Shown here: one piece after another, positions 35,764 to 45,080 of the stretch
Numbering within the stretch: position 1 is the first letter of the stretch
Layout: every line of letters begins with the position of its first letter
NCBI RefSeq assembly: GCF_000620765.1
Contig: NZ_JIAK01000011.1
Span: forward strand, 33,132 to 97,131
Reading direction: 5' to 3'
DNA length: 64,000 nucleotides
DNA from: Desulfovermiculus halophilus DSM 18834
GTDB lineage: Bacteria; Desulfobacterota; Desulfovibrionia; Desulfovibrionales; Desulfothermaceae
Position numbers and translations under genes: made by a program
The notes under the pieces: generated by a model
What the model saw: the letters and a program-made list of their open reading frames with translations, nothing else
What the model was told of the DNA's origin: nothing
Database searches by the model: none

Positions 35764-36872
35764 TATACCTGCTGCTCCTGCCACGTTCTGGCCAGCTGCA
35801 CGGCTTGGGCGCAGTCCCGGGCATACCCGTCGGCTCCCAGCTGTTGGGCAAGCCCTGAAACGCCCTGGAAGGCCAGGCCTCCAACCATTATCTTCGGCCG
35901 CTTCCCCGGCCAGGCTGAGATGTGCTGAATCACGCTCTGCACCGCGGTCAGATTCGAGGCCAAGGCCGCAGACAAGGCCACAATATCCGGCTGATAGGCG
36001 GAGACAAAGTCCAAAAAATCATCCTGGGGCATATTGGCCCCCAGATACTCCACCTCCCAGCCGTCCAGCTCCAGACTATTGGCCACCATGGTGGCCCCGA
36101 CCTCATGGAACTCGTTGGCTGCGGCCGAGACCACCGCTCTGCCCCTCTTTTCCCCCTGGGGCCGGACCAGCTCGATGTATTGGGCGGACATCAACCTGTT
36201 GACCAGGGCCGAGGCCAAATGCTCCTTGGCCACACTGATCTCTCCCCTTTCCCACATCTCGCCAACCGCATACATGGCCGGCTGCACAACCTGGAGATAA
36301 AAAACAGGCAGGTCCTGAGCTGATTGGACCGCCTCCTGGCCCAGCTCCATCACCCGGGCCTTGTCCCCTTGGATCAGGGCCTGGACAAAGCCATTGCAGA
36401 TTTCCTTCCATGCCTGGTCCGGCTGGGGACTCACGGATCTCGTCTCCTCGGACAGGGCTATGAACTCCTCGTGTCTGGACAGCATCCAGTCGTAGATCCG
36501 AATCAGCGGTCCGGCCGTATCTTCAGCAAGCGTCTCTCCCAGCGCGATCCGCCAGGCCTGCAGGTGGGCGGGGAAATAGGCGTAGGCAAAGCCCCGGCTG
36601 TGATAGGTTCGATAGGCCCAGGCCACGGTTTGAATCAACAAAGCGTACTGCCCCAGTGCAAAGACATTGCCCATGAATAAGGCATGGTTTTTGTGGTTCT
36701 CAAACATGAGCTGGAGGGGGTTCTCCCCGATCAGCAGGCCGATGTCCGCCCGGGAGCTCATGATCTTGTTCACCTTCTCCACCATGGCCGCCAGATTCTC
36801 GGTATAGGCCTGCACGCTTGATTCCGGAATGGCCGGCAGTTCCGAGACTTCCGCCATCAACCTGTGGGTCAT
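35763..36872 (-). CDS. Cobalamin-binding sensor-like protein
   Basis: 369 residues. The N-terminal 150 residues are unassigned (LGQYALLIQTVAWAYRTYHS). A B12-binding helical cap follows (about 155-235) with MWERGEISVAKEHLASA, which is the Wx9EH pattern of CarH-type photoreceptors. A Rossmann B12 domain (about 240-365) has NEFHEVGATMVANSLELDGW, an ExHxxG lower-ligand motif. No DNA-binding domain is present. Translationally coupled to the diguanylate cyclase, it probably modulates it in response to cobalamin, light or a corrinoid-related signal. Confidence 0.85.
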   Translation of the reverse strand: MTHRLMAEVSELPAIPESSVQAYTENLAAMVEKVNKIMSSRADIGLLIGENPLQLMFENHKNHALFMGNVFALGQYALLIQTVAWAYRTYHSRGFAYAYFPAHLQAWRIALGETLAEDTAGPLIRIYDWMLSRHEEFIALSEETRSVSPQPDQAWKEICNGFVQALIQGDKARVMELGQEAVQSAQDLPVFYLQVVQPAMYAVGEMWERGEISVAKEHLASALVNRLMSAQYIELVRPQGEKRGRAVVSAAANEFHEVGATMVANSLELDGWEVEYLGANMPQDDFLDFVSAYQPDIVALSAALASNLTAVQSVIQHISAWPGKRPKIMVGGLAFQGVSGLAQQLGADGYARDCAQAVQLARTWQEQQV

Positions 36873-37026
36873 GCTCCACTCCTGGATCAGAGTTGAAAGG
36901 ATCGGGCTGCATGTATACAGTTACGGGCAACGAAATGAGTGCGTATAATTCTTCGACCCTGGCTGTACAGGTGAGAAGCTTGCCATACCTTGCTGCGTGT
37001 CAATCCAACCATTGTATGAGCTGGGC

Positions 37027-37773
37027 ATGACCTCTCTCTCTTTCCAGGACTTTTTCACCCGCGTATGCCAGGCCACGGACATTGAAAACCAGTCTCACCT
37101 GGCCCAGGTCCTCGGTGTGGGCCGGGCGGCGATTTCCCTGGCCAAGCAAAAGGACTCCATTCCCTGGAAATGGGTCTTCGCCCTGGCCGAGGCCTATAAT
37201 CTGAACTCCAACTGGCTGGCCACCGGGACCGGGCAGCCGGCGGCATCCCAGGATCCTTCCCCGGGTTCCTGGACCAGGGTCCCCCATGCCCTGGCTGTAC
37301 CGGACCGGGACGGAGACAGGGTCAAGCTGGAGATAACCGCTCCGCGCCTGGCCCTTCCGCTCCCGGAAGACGACGCCCATACCCCGCTCCATCTGGTCAG
37401 CCTGGAGATGACCGGCCCCTGCATGGAGCCGGAAATTAAAGACCGGGACCTGCTGGTCCTGGATCAAAGCCAGCAGATCATTCACCCCGGACTTATCTAC
37501 GCCCTGGATCTGGCCGGCACACTCCTGGTCCGGCGAATCGACCGACAGCAGGCCGGGGCCATGACCCTGATCTGCGACAACCCGGCATTTCCGCCGGCCG
37601 TCCTGGCCCCTGACCAGGCCCGGGAGGTGGCAATACTGGGCCGGGTCGTGCGCGTTATCCGCCATCTCGGCCCATACCCGGCCCCGGGATCCACTGCCTT
37701 GAGCCAAACGGCGAATCATGTATCATCGGACCTGCCCCAAGGGGAAGAGGCAGATCACAGCGACCCGAACTGA
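37027..37773 (+). CDS. CI/S24-like transcriptional regulator, protease residues altered
   Basis: 248 residues. The N-terminal CI-type helix-turn-helix (FFTRVCQATDIENQSHLAQV, then GVGRAAISLAKQKDSIPWKW; about residues 5-65) is followed by an S24/LexA-like domain (about 120-225). The usual catalytic serine in the G-x-S-M-x-P motif is a cysteine here (MTGPCMEPEIKDRDLLVLD), and the catalytic lysine position reads LLVRRIDR. Self-cleavage is therefore doubtful, and it may act as a plain repressor. A GTG start at 36997 would add ten residues. Target genes are not evident. Confidence 0.85.
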   Translation: MTSLSFQDFFTRVCQATDIENQSHLAQVLGVGRAAISLAKQKDSIPWKWVFALAEAYNLNSNWLATGTGQPAASQDPSPGSWTRVPHALAVPDRDGDRVKLEITAPRLALPLPEDDAHTPLHLVSLEMTGPCMEPEIKDRDLLVLDQSQQIIHPGLIYALDLAGTLLVRRIDRQQAGAMTLICDNPAFPPAVLAPDQAREVAILGRVVRVIRHLGPYPAPGSTALSQTANHVSSDLPQGEEADHSDPN

Positions 37774-37872
37774 ACCCACATCCTCAGGATACCAACAGGG
37801 CTAGTCACCCGCTGGTTGCCCACAGCGACCGAGCCGGGACAGGCCCCGCCGATCCGGAGACAAGGAGCGATT

Positions 37873-38358
37873 ATGGCCGATCAATTCAAGCAGGCCCTGA
37901 AAGACATCACCGACATCTGCAAGTTTGAGCACTGGTTGCGGTTTACCTATATGACCAAGGAAGGGGAGGAGCACAAGCTGAGCATTCCGGAGTCGGACAT
38001 TGCGGAAATGAAGCGCGACCTGCCCCTGCTCGCCGGCCTGGCCGAGGACATGAACAATGAAATCATGACCCCGGACACATCTCAACAAAAGCTCATAGCC
38101 TATATTCAAAACCGCCTGGACGGGGACCGGTACGACATCACCCGCATCCTTTCGGTGCTGAACAGCAAGAGCTTTCAAGTGGAAATGCAGGCCTTTCATA
38201 TGTGGGTGGAAGCCCATGAAGATCAACTGGAGACAAGCCTGATGAACTTCACCCAATGGATGCAGCTCTTTGAGGCCTGGAAGCGGACAGGCAAGGGGCA
38301 GGATGTGCTTCAGACCCTGTCCTCTCCCCAGGACGACAGCAGTCAGACCACGCATTGA
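37873..38358 (+). CDS. Conserved-looking hypothetical protein
   Basis: 161 residues, soluble, helical and acidic (MADQFKQALKDITDICKFEH). A GGAGCG site supports the ATG at 37873. Segments such as LRFTYMTKEGEEHKLSIPES and MWVEAHEDQLETSLMNFTQW look well ordered, and codon use matches the neighbours. I do not recognise a family. It is convergent with the maturation protease gene and follows the S24-like regulator by 99 bp. Confidence 0.8.
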   Translation: MADQFKQALKDITDICKFEHWLRFTYMTKEGEEHKLSIPESDIAEMKRDLPLLAGLAEDMNNEIMTPDTSQQKLIAYIQNRLDGDRYDITRILSVLNSKSFQVEMQAFHMWVEAHEDQLETSLMNFTQWMQLFEAWKRTGKGQDVLQTLSSPQDDSSQTTH

Positions 38359-38382
38359 CCGGGCGGCCGTGGGTGGCCGCCC

Positions 38383-38862
38383 TTAGCTCCCTCCGGGCTC
38401 CAGCACAGAGCGGATCATCCGGCAGGCCGTGGGCACTGCGGCCTGAATCGATCCGCTCAGGCCGGGCCGAACGCACTCAGGTATGCATTCGGCCTGGACG
38501 GCCAGGACCCGCACATCGACCCCTGCCTGGGAGACAAGCTCCTGCAGCAGGTCGATGGACGGAAACTGGTGCATGGAAAAGTCGGCCTTCTTGCACTGCG
38601 GGATGCTGGCCAGGGGCAGCCACTCCACCCGGCCCGGGTCGCGCTCCGGGAGGGAAACGGCATCCACAAGCACGATCCTCTCCGGCTTGCTGGATTGCAG
38701 CACCAGGTCGAAAAGCAGCTCGCTGACACTGGTTCCCACATCCAGGGCCGCACACCCTGCCGGAAGCTCCTCGTCCTCCAGGGCCTGGATCACCGCCGGC
38801 CCGAATCCATCGTCACCAAACAGGGTATTTCCGCAGCCCAGGATCAAAATCCGGCTGGTCAT
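38383..38862 (-). CDS. Hydrogenase maturation protease family (HycI/FrhD-like)
   Basis: 159 residues. These endopeptidases trim the C-terminus of NiFe hydrogenase large subunits. The family start ILILGCGNTLFGDDGFGPAV with nickel-sensing Asp, LDVGTSVSELLFDLVL and IVLVDAV are all present. Open frame extends far upstream through ubiA in another frame, but only this part has family similarity; MIEEL at 38877 is an alternative start. No hydrogenase gene is in the window, so it serves one encoded elsewhere. Confidence 0.87.
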   Translation of the reverse strand: MTSRILILGCGNTLFGDDGFGPAVIQALEDEELPAGCAALDVGTSVSELLFDLVLQSSKPERIVLVDAVSLPERDPGRVEWLPLASIPQCKKADFSMHQFPSIDLLQELVSQAGVDVRVLAVQAECIPECVRPGLSGSIQAAVPTACRMIRSVLEPGGS

Positions 38863-39038
38863 CAGCTCTTCGATCATCGACACCACCATACACCCTTGTG
38901 CTTGCGGACCGCTGTCTGTTCTAGCTTCTCCGACCTGGCCCGTGGATAACGGTAAACTGGTCTGTATGAAATTCCACCGCCTGTGCCGAACCCCCTGTTT
39001 TTCATTCACCCCAGGGGTGAAATCAGCCCGGGACGGGG

Positions 39039-39935
39039 CTACAGCGGCCCGAAGATGTCGGCCAGGACCCCGGCGCAGAGGACAACGGCAATAATCCCGT
39101 TCAAGGTGAAAAAGGCCAGGTTGACGTACCCCAGATCGTCGGTCTGGACCAGGGTATGCTCCCATAAAAGGACGATGCTGACTGCCAGCCAGACCAGGGC
39201 ATAGATCCAGCCCAGCCCTCCCGTCCATCCGGCGAGCAGAAAGAACAGGGAGGCATTCACGTGGCTGAAGGTGGACAGGGACAGGGCATGCCCGATACCG
39301 AACCTGGCCGGGATGGAATGCAGCCCCATTGTGCGGTCGAAGTCCACATCCTGACAGGCATACAGGATGTCGAACCCGGCCACCCAAAAGGTGACCCCCA
39401 GAAAAAAGAGGACCGCCGGGATGCTCAGCACTGGAGAATGGGCCAGCCAGCCGCCCAGGGGGGCCAACCCGAGGACCGATCCCAGCCAGAAGTGGCTCAG
39501 CCAGGTCAGCCGTTTGCTGTAGCTGTACAGCCCGGACCAGGCCAGGGCCGGAACGGAGAGATACAGGCAGGTGGTGTTCAGACCGGCACAGGCCAGGACA
39601 AAGACCACTGCCGCAGCCAAGGTCATGCCCCAGGCCTTGGGTCTGGACATCCGCCCCGTGACCAGGGGGCGATCCTGGGTCCGCGGGTTTTGGGCGTCAA
39701 TCCGCTCATCAACCAGGCGGTTCACGGCCATGGCAAAGGACCGCACAGCCACCATGGCCACAGTGAGGACCAGAAACAGCCCCCATCCCGGCCAACCCCC
39801 GGCGGCCATGAACAGGCCGATATAGGCAAAGGGCAGGGCGAAGACCGAATGCTCGATCTTGACCAGACGGGCGAACAGGGAAAGCTCTCGCCACAAGCCG
39901 GACCAGGAGAAACTCAGTGTCTGGAGCATGACCAA
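39039..39935 (-). CDS. ubiA: UbiA-family prenyltransferase
   Basis: 298 residues with about eight helices. The first aspartate-rich motif is NRLVDERIDAQNPRT (about residues 92-106) and the second is ACQDVDFDRTMGLHSIPARFG. It prenylates an aromatic quinone precursor at the membrane. In menaquinone-using sulfate reducers such UbiA-like enzymes serve the futalosine route (MqnP), so MqnP is a likely identity. It follows tyrS by 23 bp. Confidence 0.88.
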   Translation of the reverse strand: MVMLQTLSFSWSGLWRELSLFARLVKIEHSVFALPFAYIGLFMAAGGWPGWGLFLVLTVAMVAVRSFAMAVNRLVDERIDAQNPRTQDRPLVTGRMSRPKAWGMTLAAAVVFVLACAGLNTTCLYLSVPALAWSGLYSYSKRLTWLSHFWLGSVLGLAPLGGWLAHSPVLSIPAVLFFLGVTFWVAGFDILYACQDVDFDRTMGLHSIPARFGIGHALSLSTFSHVNASLFFLLAGWTGGLGWIYALVWLAVSIVLLWEHTLVQTDDLGYVNLAFFTLNGIIAVVLCAGVLADIFGPL

Positions 39936-39958
39936 CCTTCGTGCATGTTCAATCCCGT

Positions 39959-41158
39959 CTATCCTCGCACCACAACCCGCACGAAACGGCGCTTGCCCAC
40001 CTTGAGCACATGCTCGCCCCGGGGCAGGGCATACTGCACATCCATCAGCTTCCGGCCGTCCTCACTCACCGCCCCCTGCCTGCACAACCGCTTGACCTCG
40101 CCCTTGGACTGACAGAGCCCGGACCGGACCAGAACGCCCCCCAGATCTGCCTGATCCGCTTCCACCTCCACCTCCGGCATATCGCTGGGCAGTTCGTGCT
40201 GAGAAAAGACCCGGGCAAAATCCTCCCTGGCCTGCTGTGCGGCAGAGGCCCCATGGAACTTGGCCGTGATCTCCATGGCCAGCTCTTCCTTGATCTCCTT
40301 GGGGTGCTTCCTGCCCTGATCCATATCCTGCTTGAGTCCATGGACCTCGGCCATATCCTTGTCCGAAAGCAGCTCATAGTACCGGAACATCAGATCATCG
40401 GAGATGGACATCAGTTTGCCGAACATGTCCCCGGCCGGCTCTTCTATAGCCACATAATTGCCCAGGGACTTGCTCATCTTCTGCACCCCGTCCAGCCCTT
40501 CCAGGATGGGCATGGTCAGGATGACCTGGGGCTCCATGTTCTCCTGCCGCTGCAGGGTCCGTCCGACCAGGAGATTGAACTTTTGGTCCGTTCCCCCCAG
40601 CTCGAGATCGGCCCGCATAGCGATGGAATCGTAGCCCTGAACCAGGGGATAGAGAAATTCGTGGATGGATATGGGCCGGTTGCTCTCGAACCTCTTGTGG
40701 AAATCGTCCCGTTCCAGCATCCGGGCCACCGTATACTTGGAGCAGAGCTGCACAAAATCGTAGGCTGTGAACTTGTCCATCCACGCGGAGTTGAACATCA
40801 GCTCGGTCCGGTCCGGGTCCAGGATCTTGAAGATCTGCCGCTTGTAGGTTTCGGCATTGGCCACCACTTCCTCTCTGGTCAGGGAGACCCTGGTCTCGGA
40901 CTTGCCGCTGGGGTCCCCGATCATCCCGGTGAAATCTCCGATCAGAAAGAGCACCTGGTGCCCGAGCTCCTGAAAGTGCTTCAGCTTCTGGATCAATACT
41001 GTGTGCCCCAGATGCAGGTCAGGGGCGGTCGGATCGAATCCGGCCTTGATCCGCAGCGGCCGGCCCTGCTTCAGCTTGGCTGTCAGCTCCGATTCCTCGA
41101 TAATCTCTTCACTGCCCCGGCGGATGAGCGCCAGGCTGGTTTCCAGATCGGTCTGCAT
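39959..41158 (-). CDS. tyrS: Tyrosyl-tRNA synthetase
   Basis: 399 residues of the class Ic enzyme, TyrZ/TyrS2-like branch. The HIGH-type motif is LHLGHTV (about residues 44-50), the KMSKS loop is QKMSKSLGN (near residue 232) and a C-terminal S4 RNA-binding domain (about 335-399) is complete. Start [15 protein letters not shown] is normal. It is 49 bp downstream of ymdB on the same strand. Confidence 0.95.
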   Translation of the reverse strand: MQTDLETSLALIRRGSEEIIEESELTAKLKQGRPLRIKAGFDPTAPDLHLGHTVLIQKLKHFQELGHQVLFLIGDFTGMIGDPSGKSETRVSLTREEVVANAETYKRQIFKILDPDRTELMFNSAWMDKFTAYDFVQLCSKYTVARMLERDDFHKRFESNRPISIHEFLYPLVQGYDSIAMRADLELGGTDQKFNLLVGRTLQRQENMEPQVILTMPILEGLDGVQKMSKSLGNYVAIEEPAGDMFGKLMSISDDLMFRYYELLSDKDMAEVHGLKQDMDQGRKHPKEIKEELAMEITAKFHGASAAQQAREDFARVFSQHELPSDMPEVEVEADQADLGGVLVRSGLCQSKGEVKRLCRQGAVSEDGRKLMDVQYALPRGEHVLKVGKRRFVRVVVRG

Positions 41159-41207
41159 AGGTCAACGTCCGTCAGTTATGGGTTGAGATGCAATGGGAGA
41201 CGCCCTG

Positions 41208-41984
41208 TCAGGCCTGAAACTCCTCCACCGGAGTAAAGGCCGCGGCCCTGCCGGAATCGTCGGTTTCCAGGAGCACACCCTGAATCACGGCCTCACCCCT
41301 GCCCACGGCAAAGGGCTGGGGCAGACCGGTCCGGAACCTCTCCAGAATTGGATCCGGATCCATGCCGATGATGGAGTGGTAGGGACCGCACATCCCCGCG
41401 TCGGAGATATAGGCCGTGCCCTGCCGGGTGATCTGGGCATCGGCGGTGGGCACATGGGTATGGGTGCCGATCACCGCGCTGACCCGTCCGTCCAGGGCGT
41501 ACAGCAGGGCCTTCTTTTCAGAGGTGGCCTCGGCGTGAAAATCCACCAGGATATGTCTGGCCTGTTCCCCGATGGAGGCCAGGATGGCCTCGGCTGTTCG
41601 GAACGGGCAATCGATCTGGTCCATGAAAATCCGGCCCAAGAGATTGACCACCGCCAGCTCTCCGCTGGATACGCTGTACACCCCCCAGCCACGCCCCGGC
41701 ACTCCGGGCGGGTAGTTGGCCGGACGCAACAGCCAGGCTTCGGACTCCAGGCTGGGAAACACATCCTTGTGCTTCCAGATGTGATTGCCGGAGGTCATAA
41801 TGTCCACCCCGGCGGTCCGCAGCTGTCCGGCGTTTTGGGCTGTAAGCCCGATCCCGCCGGAGGCGTTCTCCCCGTTGGCCACCACGCAGTCCACATCCCA
41901 CCGGGCCTTGAGGGCATTGAGCTGCCGGGACACTGCACTGCGCCCGGGACGGCCTACAATATCGCCTAAGAAAAGTATCCGCAT
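41208..41984 (-). CDS. ymdB: YmdB-family metallophosphoesterase
   Basis: 258 residues. Family start MRILFLGDIVGRPGR, then VANGENASGGIGLT, SGNHIWKHKDV, LVDFHAEATSEK and IGTHTHVPTADAQI supply the di-metal ligands. YmdB-type enzymes are cyclic-nucleotide/2',3'-cAMP phosphodiesterases and are often next to rny, as here. A 376-bp gap containing a repeat separates it from rny. Confidence 0.94.
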   Translation of the reverse strand: MRILFLGDIVGRPGRSAVSRQLNALKARWDVDCVVANGENASGGIGLTAQNAGQLRTAGVDIMTSGNHIWKHKDVFPSLESEAWLLRPANYPPGVPGRGWGVYSVSSGELAVVNLLGRIFMDQIDCPFRTAEAILASIGEQARHILVDFHAEATSEKKALLYALDGRVSAVIGTHTHVPTADAQITRQGTAYISDAGMCGPYHSIIGMDPDPILERFRTGLPQPFAVGRGEAVIQGVLLETDDSGRAAAFTPVEEFQA

Positions 41985-42020
41985 CCTGGGTCGCTTCCAG
42001 TTTTGTTTGAAAACTATTAT

Positions 42021-42268
42021 TCGTTAATAGTTGGGATAATCCAAATCGAAATCGGGAACGGGATCGCTATTGAAATCGAAAGAATATGTCATTTGGTGCA
42101 GCAGGAACCCGCAGTTTATGGATATCGATCCCGATAGCGATTACGAACCCGAAGAAAGAAAATCACAACAATGGGTAACCACTTTCAATCGGTATCGGTA
42201 TCGGTATCGAAATCGTTTGTATGTTTCGTTAGCGAAAGCGTGCCCGTCAGGGCATGTGGGTTTGTAAT
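42021..42268. repeat. GGTATC-containing dispersed repeat (long copy)
   Basis: It starts with TTCGTTAATAGTT and ends with the tandem GGTATC units and the AAGCGTGCCCGTCAGGGC block also seen at 26967-27042. Its middle has further degenerate GATATCG/GAAATCG units (for example AAATCGAAATCGGGAAC). It occupies most of the ymdB-rny gap; a short open frame through it is low complexity and not credible. About 90 bp on its right show nothing. Confidence 0.75.
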
Positions 42269-42360
42269 GAGCTTGTGTCCATTTTTCCTTCCCGTTCTTC
42301 GCCCCTCAGTCACTCCGTTCGTTTCCTTTGCCCATGTCTCTCAGCCCCTGCCGGACCGCC

Positions 42361-43914
42361 TCACTTTGCGTATTGAACCGCCCGTTTTTCCCGGATGCAG
42401 GTCACCTTGATCTGCCCGGGATAGGTCATCTTGTCTTCCACAGCTGTGGCTATATCCTTGCACAAGAGATAGGTCTGATCCTCATCCACCCGGTCGCAGT
42501 CGATCATGACCCGCAGCTCCCGGCCGGCCTGGATGGCATAAGCCTTGGCCACCCCGCTAAAATCAGTGGCCACGTTCTCCAGCTCTTCCAGGCGCTTGAC
42601 ATAGTTTTCCAAGAGCTCCTTGCGCGCTCCGGGCCGGGCACCGGACAGACTGTCGGCGGCCTGGACCAAGACCGCGAGGATGGACTTGGGCTGCACATCC
42701 TCGTGGTGGGCGGCGATGGCATGGATGATGTCTTTGGATTCACCGTACTTTTTGACCAAGTCCGCCCCGATTGTGGCGTGCGGCCCCTCCACTTCATGGT
42801 CCACGGCCTTGCCTATATCGTGCAGCAGCCCGGCCCGCTTGGCTTTCTTGACGTCGATCTGCAGCTCAGCAGCCATAACCCCGCACAAGAAGGCGACTTC
42901 CAGGGAATGGTGAAGCACGTTCTGGGAAAAGCTGGTCCGATACTGCAGATGGCCCAAAAGCCGGACCAGCTCGGGATTTATGCCGTGCACCCCGACGTCG
43001 AACGTGGCCTGTTCGCCCATCTCCCGGAGCTTGACCTCCATCTCCTTGTCCACCTTCTTCACGATATCTTCGATCCGGGCCGGGTGAATCCGCCCGTCGC
43101 TGATCAGCCGCTCCAGGACCTGCTTGGCCTTTTCCCGGCGCAAGGGGCTGTAGGCGGAGAGGATAACCGTTTCCGGCGTGTCGTCGATGATCAGGTCCAC
43201 TCCGGTGGCGGCTTCCAATGAACGGATATTCCGCCCTTCCCGGCCGATGATCCTGCCCTTCATCTCATCACTGGGCAAGGTAACCGCAGATACGGACTGC
43301 TCGGAAATATACTCCCCTGAATAGCGCTGAATTGCTGTGGACAGGATCTCCTTGGCTTTTCGATCCGCGGTCTCCTTGGCTTCCATCTCGATCTGCCTGA
43401 TCATCCTGGCCGCCTCGTGCCTGGTCCGGCTCTCTATATCCTCCAGGAGACGGCGCTTGGCCTCCTCCACGGTCAGCCCGGATATCTCCTGCAGGACCCG
43501 CTCCTGCTCGGACATGACATGCTCGACTTCCTGCTCCTTTTCCTCCAGCTCCCTCTCCTGCTTGGAAAGCCGTTTCTCCCAGTCCACAAGCTCGCTTTCT
43601 TTCTCTGTAATTCGTTCCTGCTTGTTTTCCAGGCGTTCTTCCTTCTGCTGCAGACGGCCTTCCTGCTTTTTGATCACATTTTCCCGTTCCTTAAACTCTT
43701 GCTCCATCTCCTTCTTTTGCTGGTAGATTTCATCCTGCCCCTGAAGGACGATTTCCTTCTTCTGGGCCTGAGCTTCCTTCCTGGCGGTTTCCAGGACCTG
43801 CTCCGCCTCGGTCCTGGCCTCTTCCAGCCTCTTGGCAGAGAAAATCTTGTGCAGAACGAACCCGGCTCCGGCACCGAAAACGATGCCGGCCAGGGCAATG
43901 ATCAACAGCTCCAT
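42361..43914 (-). CDS. rny: Ribonuclease Y
   Basis: 517 residues. N-terminal membrane anchor (LIIALAGIVFGAGAGFVLHK), a long coiled coil (about residues 30-200), a KH domain (GRIIGREGRNIRSLEAATGV) and an HD domain (LLHDIGKAVDHEVEGPHATI) are all in place. RNase Y initiates mRNA decay from the membrane. Length matches the family (about 520). Confidence 0.97.
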   Translation of the reverse strand: MELLIIALAGIVFGAGAGFVLHKIFSAKRLEEARTEAEQVLETARKEAQAQKKEIVLQGQDEIYQQKKEMEQEFKERENVIKKQEGRLQQKEERLENKQERITEKESELVDWEKRLSKQERELEEKEQEVEHVMSEQERVLQEISGLTVEEAKRRLLEDIESRTRHEAARMIRQIEMEAKETADRKAKEILSTAIQRYSGEYISEQSVSAVTLPSDEMKGRIIGREGRNIRSLEAATGVDLIIDDTPETVILSAYSPLRREKAKQVLERLISDGRIHPARIEDIVKKVDKEMEVKLREMGEQATFDVGVHGINPELVRLLGHLQYRTSFSQNVLHHSLEVAFLCGVMAAELQIDVKKAKRAGLLHDIGKAVDHEVEGPHATIGADLVKKYGESKDIIHAIAAHHEDVQPKSILAVLVQAADSLSGARPGARKELLENYVKRLEELENVATDFSGVAKAYAIQAGRELRVMIDCDRVDEDQTYLLCKDIATAVEDKMTYPGQIKVTCIREKRAVQYAK

Positions 43915-44059
43915 GGCAAATCTCCTTTATTATCTCTCAAGCCGTGCGGCCTGTTGGCAAAGAACACGCAATCGTCCGGTCCTGAAGCGCACAGCGGATA
44001 CGCATGTGCTCAGGCATCCATCCCGCCTCTGAAGGAAACGGTACCCCGTCGGAATTTGT

Positions 44060-44341
44060 GGTTCTTCGACACAGAAAGTGGAATTGCATACCTAAGAGTT
44101 TGGCCTCTCTTCTGTGTGCCGTAAGCGGCAGGCCCGCACATTTTCTTGGTCCCGCCAAAAGGGGGAAACCAGGCACTCACATGCATGATATGCTCAGTCC
44201 ACCTGAAGGCAATGTCCATCATGTGAGTGCCTGGAGGGGGCAGGGATCCCCCTTTGGCGGGACTTAGAAAATACCGGGCCGAAAGTGGGCACACAGAAGA
44301 GATGGCCAATTCCAAAAATCCACAGGCTACCTCGAAGAACC
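44060..44341. mobile_element. Foldback MITE-like element, full copy C
   Basis: 282 bp, ends GGTTCTTCGAC and CTCGAAGAACC (one terminal substitution). It is flanked by GAATTTGT (44052-44059) and GACTTTGT (44342-44349), an 8-bp duplication with one mismatch. It lies downstream of the 6S RNA and zapA and upstream of rny, in a gap of nearly 900 bp. The 250 bp on its right (44350-44590) show no gene that I can support. Confidence 0.92.
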
Positions 44342-44594
44342 GACTTTGTTCAGGGGGCTGCCCCTTTGCCACCGTCGGATACCATCCGGATAGGTCTCCG
44401 GGATGATGCCTGGTCGCCACGCGAACTCGGACAAGAGGGGGAAATCGGACCAATGCTGGAGAAGACAGCAGGAACCGGCAGTTCTGGATATGCCGGTCAA
44501 CAGGCAGGAAGCCCTGGAAGTTCACTTATGTCTGGCTGGATACAGGACGCAGAAGATCCAGGAAGGAAACGGCACCCGTCTTTGGGGAGAAGAG

Positions 44595-44774
44595 CAAACC
44601 CCGGGGGTCCGTGTTGCAGGCCATCTTGAACCTGGCGTACCAGGTGGGTGCATCTTGGCATCCATCAGGCTTCCCGAAAAGCTCGGGCATGCTCAACAGG
44701 ATGCGCGAAGTTGCTCCCGTTTTGAGGATGTTGGCTCAAAAATGGTTCCTGCAATCACCAAAACCCCAGGGCAT
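44595..44774 (-). ncRNA. ssrS: 6S RNA
   Basis: About 180 nt downstream of zapA, the usual place for ssrS. The closing stem pairs CCCTGGGGT with ACCCCCGGGG, then TTGCAGG with CCTGCAA. The conserved 5' block GAGCCAACA is there, as is the apical arm GAGCATGCCCGAGC...GGGAAGCCT. CACCTGG/CCAGGTTCAAG resembles the E. coli 6S region around CACCTTGAACC. 6S RNA mimics an open promoter and binds sigma-70 RNA polymerase. Ends are estimated from the stem. Confidence 0.85.
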
Positions 44775-44798
44775 ACCTCCAGTACCGTCCTGCCGAGG

Positions 44799-45074
44799 TC
44801 AGTCCCCGGACGTGTCTTCCTGATCCATTCTTTCCAGAAGCTGGCGGACCTTGTCCTCGAGCACTTCCAGCCTCTGTTGGGTCTGTATGTAATCGTCAGC
44901 CAAACTCAAGGCAACGAGAATAAGCAATTTTTCGTTACTGACCCGCGATCCGTAGGTGTCAAGCCCCTGGAACCGCTCTTGTATCAATTGCTCTGCGTGT
45001 CGAATCCTGTCCTCTTCGGCATTGGTTCTAAACGAAACCTCCTGCCCAAGAATGCGTACGTTATAGCTCGGCAT
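44799..45074 (-). CDS. zapA: Cell division protein ZapA
   Basis: 91 residues. N-terminal ZapA globular domain (YNVRILGQEVSFRTNAEEDR and SRVSNEKLLILVALSLADDY) followed by a C-terminal coiled coil (LEVLEDKVRQLLERMDQED). ZapA bundles FtsZ filaments at the Z ring. It starts 6 bp downstream of a ZapB-like gene and is followed by 6S RNA, a conserved neighbourhood. Confidence 0.94.
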   Translation of the reverse strand: MPSYNVRILGQEVSFRTNAEEDRIRHAEQLIQERFQGLDTYGSRVSNEKLLILVALSLADDYIQTQQRLEVLEDKVRQLLERMDQEDTSGD

Positions 45075-45080
45075 TAGGTC

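Noticed and set aside
38863..39387. Long N-terminal extension of the hydrogenase maturation protease frame
   Set aside because: This part reads through ubiA in an unrelated frame. Family similarity starts only at the Met near 38862.
44350..44590. Short open frames between foldback copy C and the 6S RNA
   Set aside because: No ribosome sites, no conserved segments; some overlap the predicted 6S RNA on the other strand.
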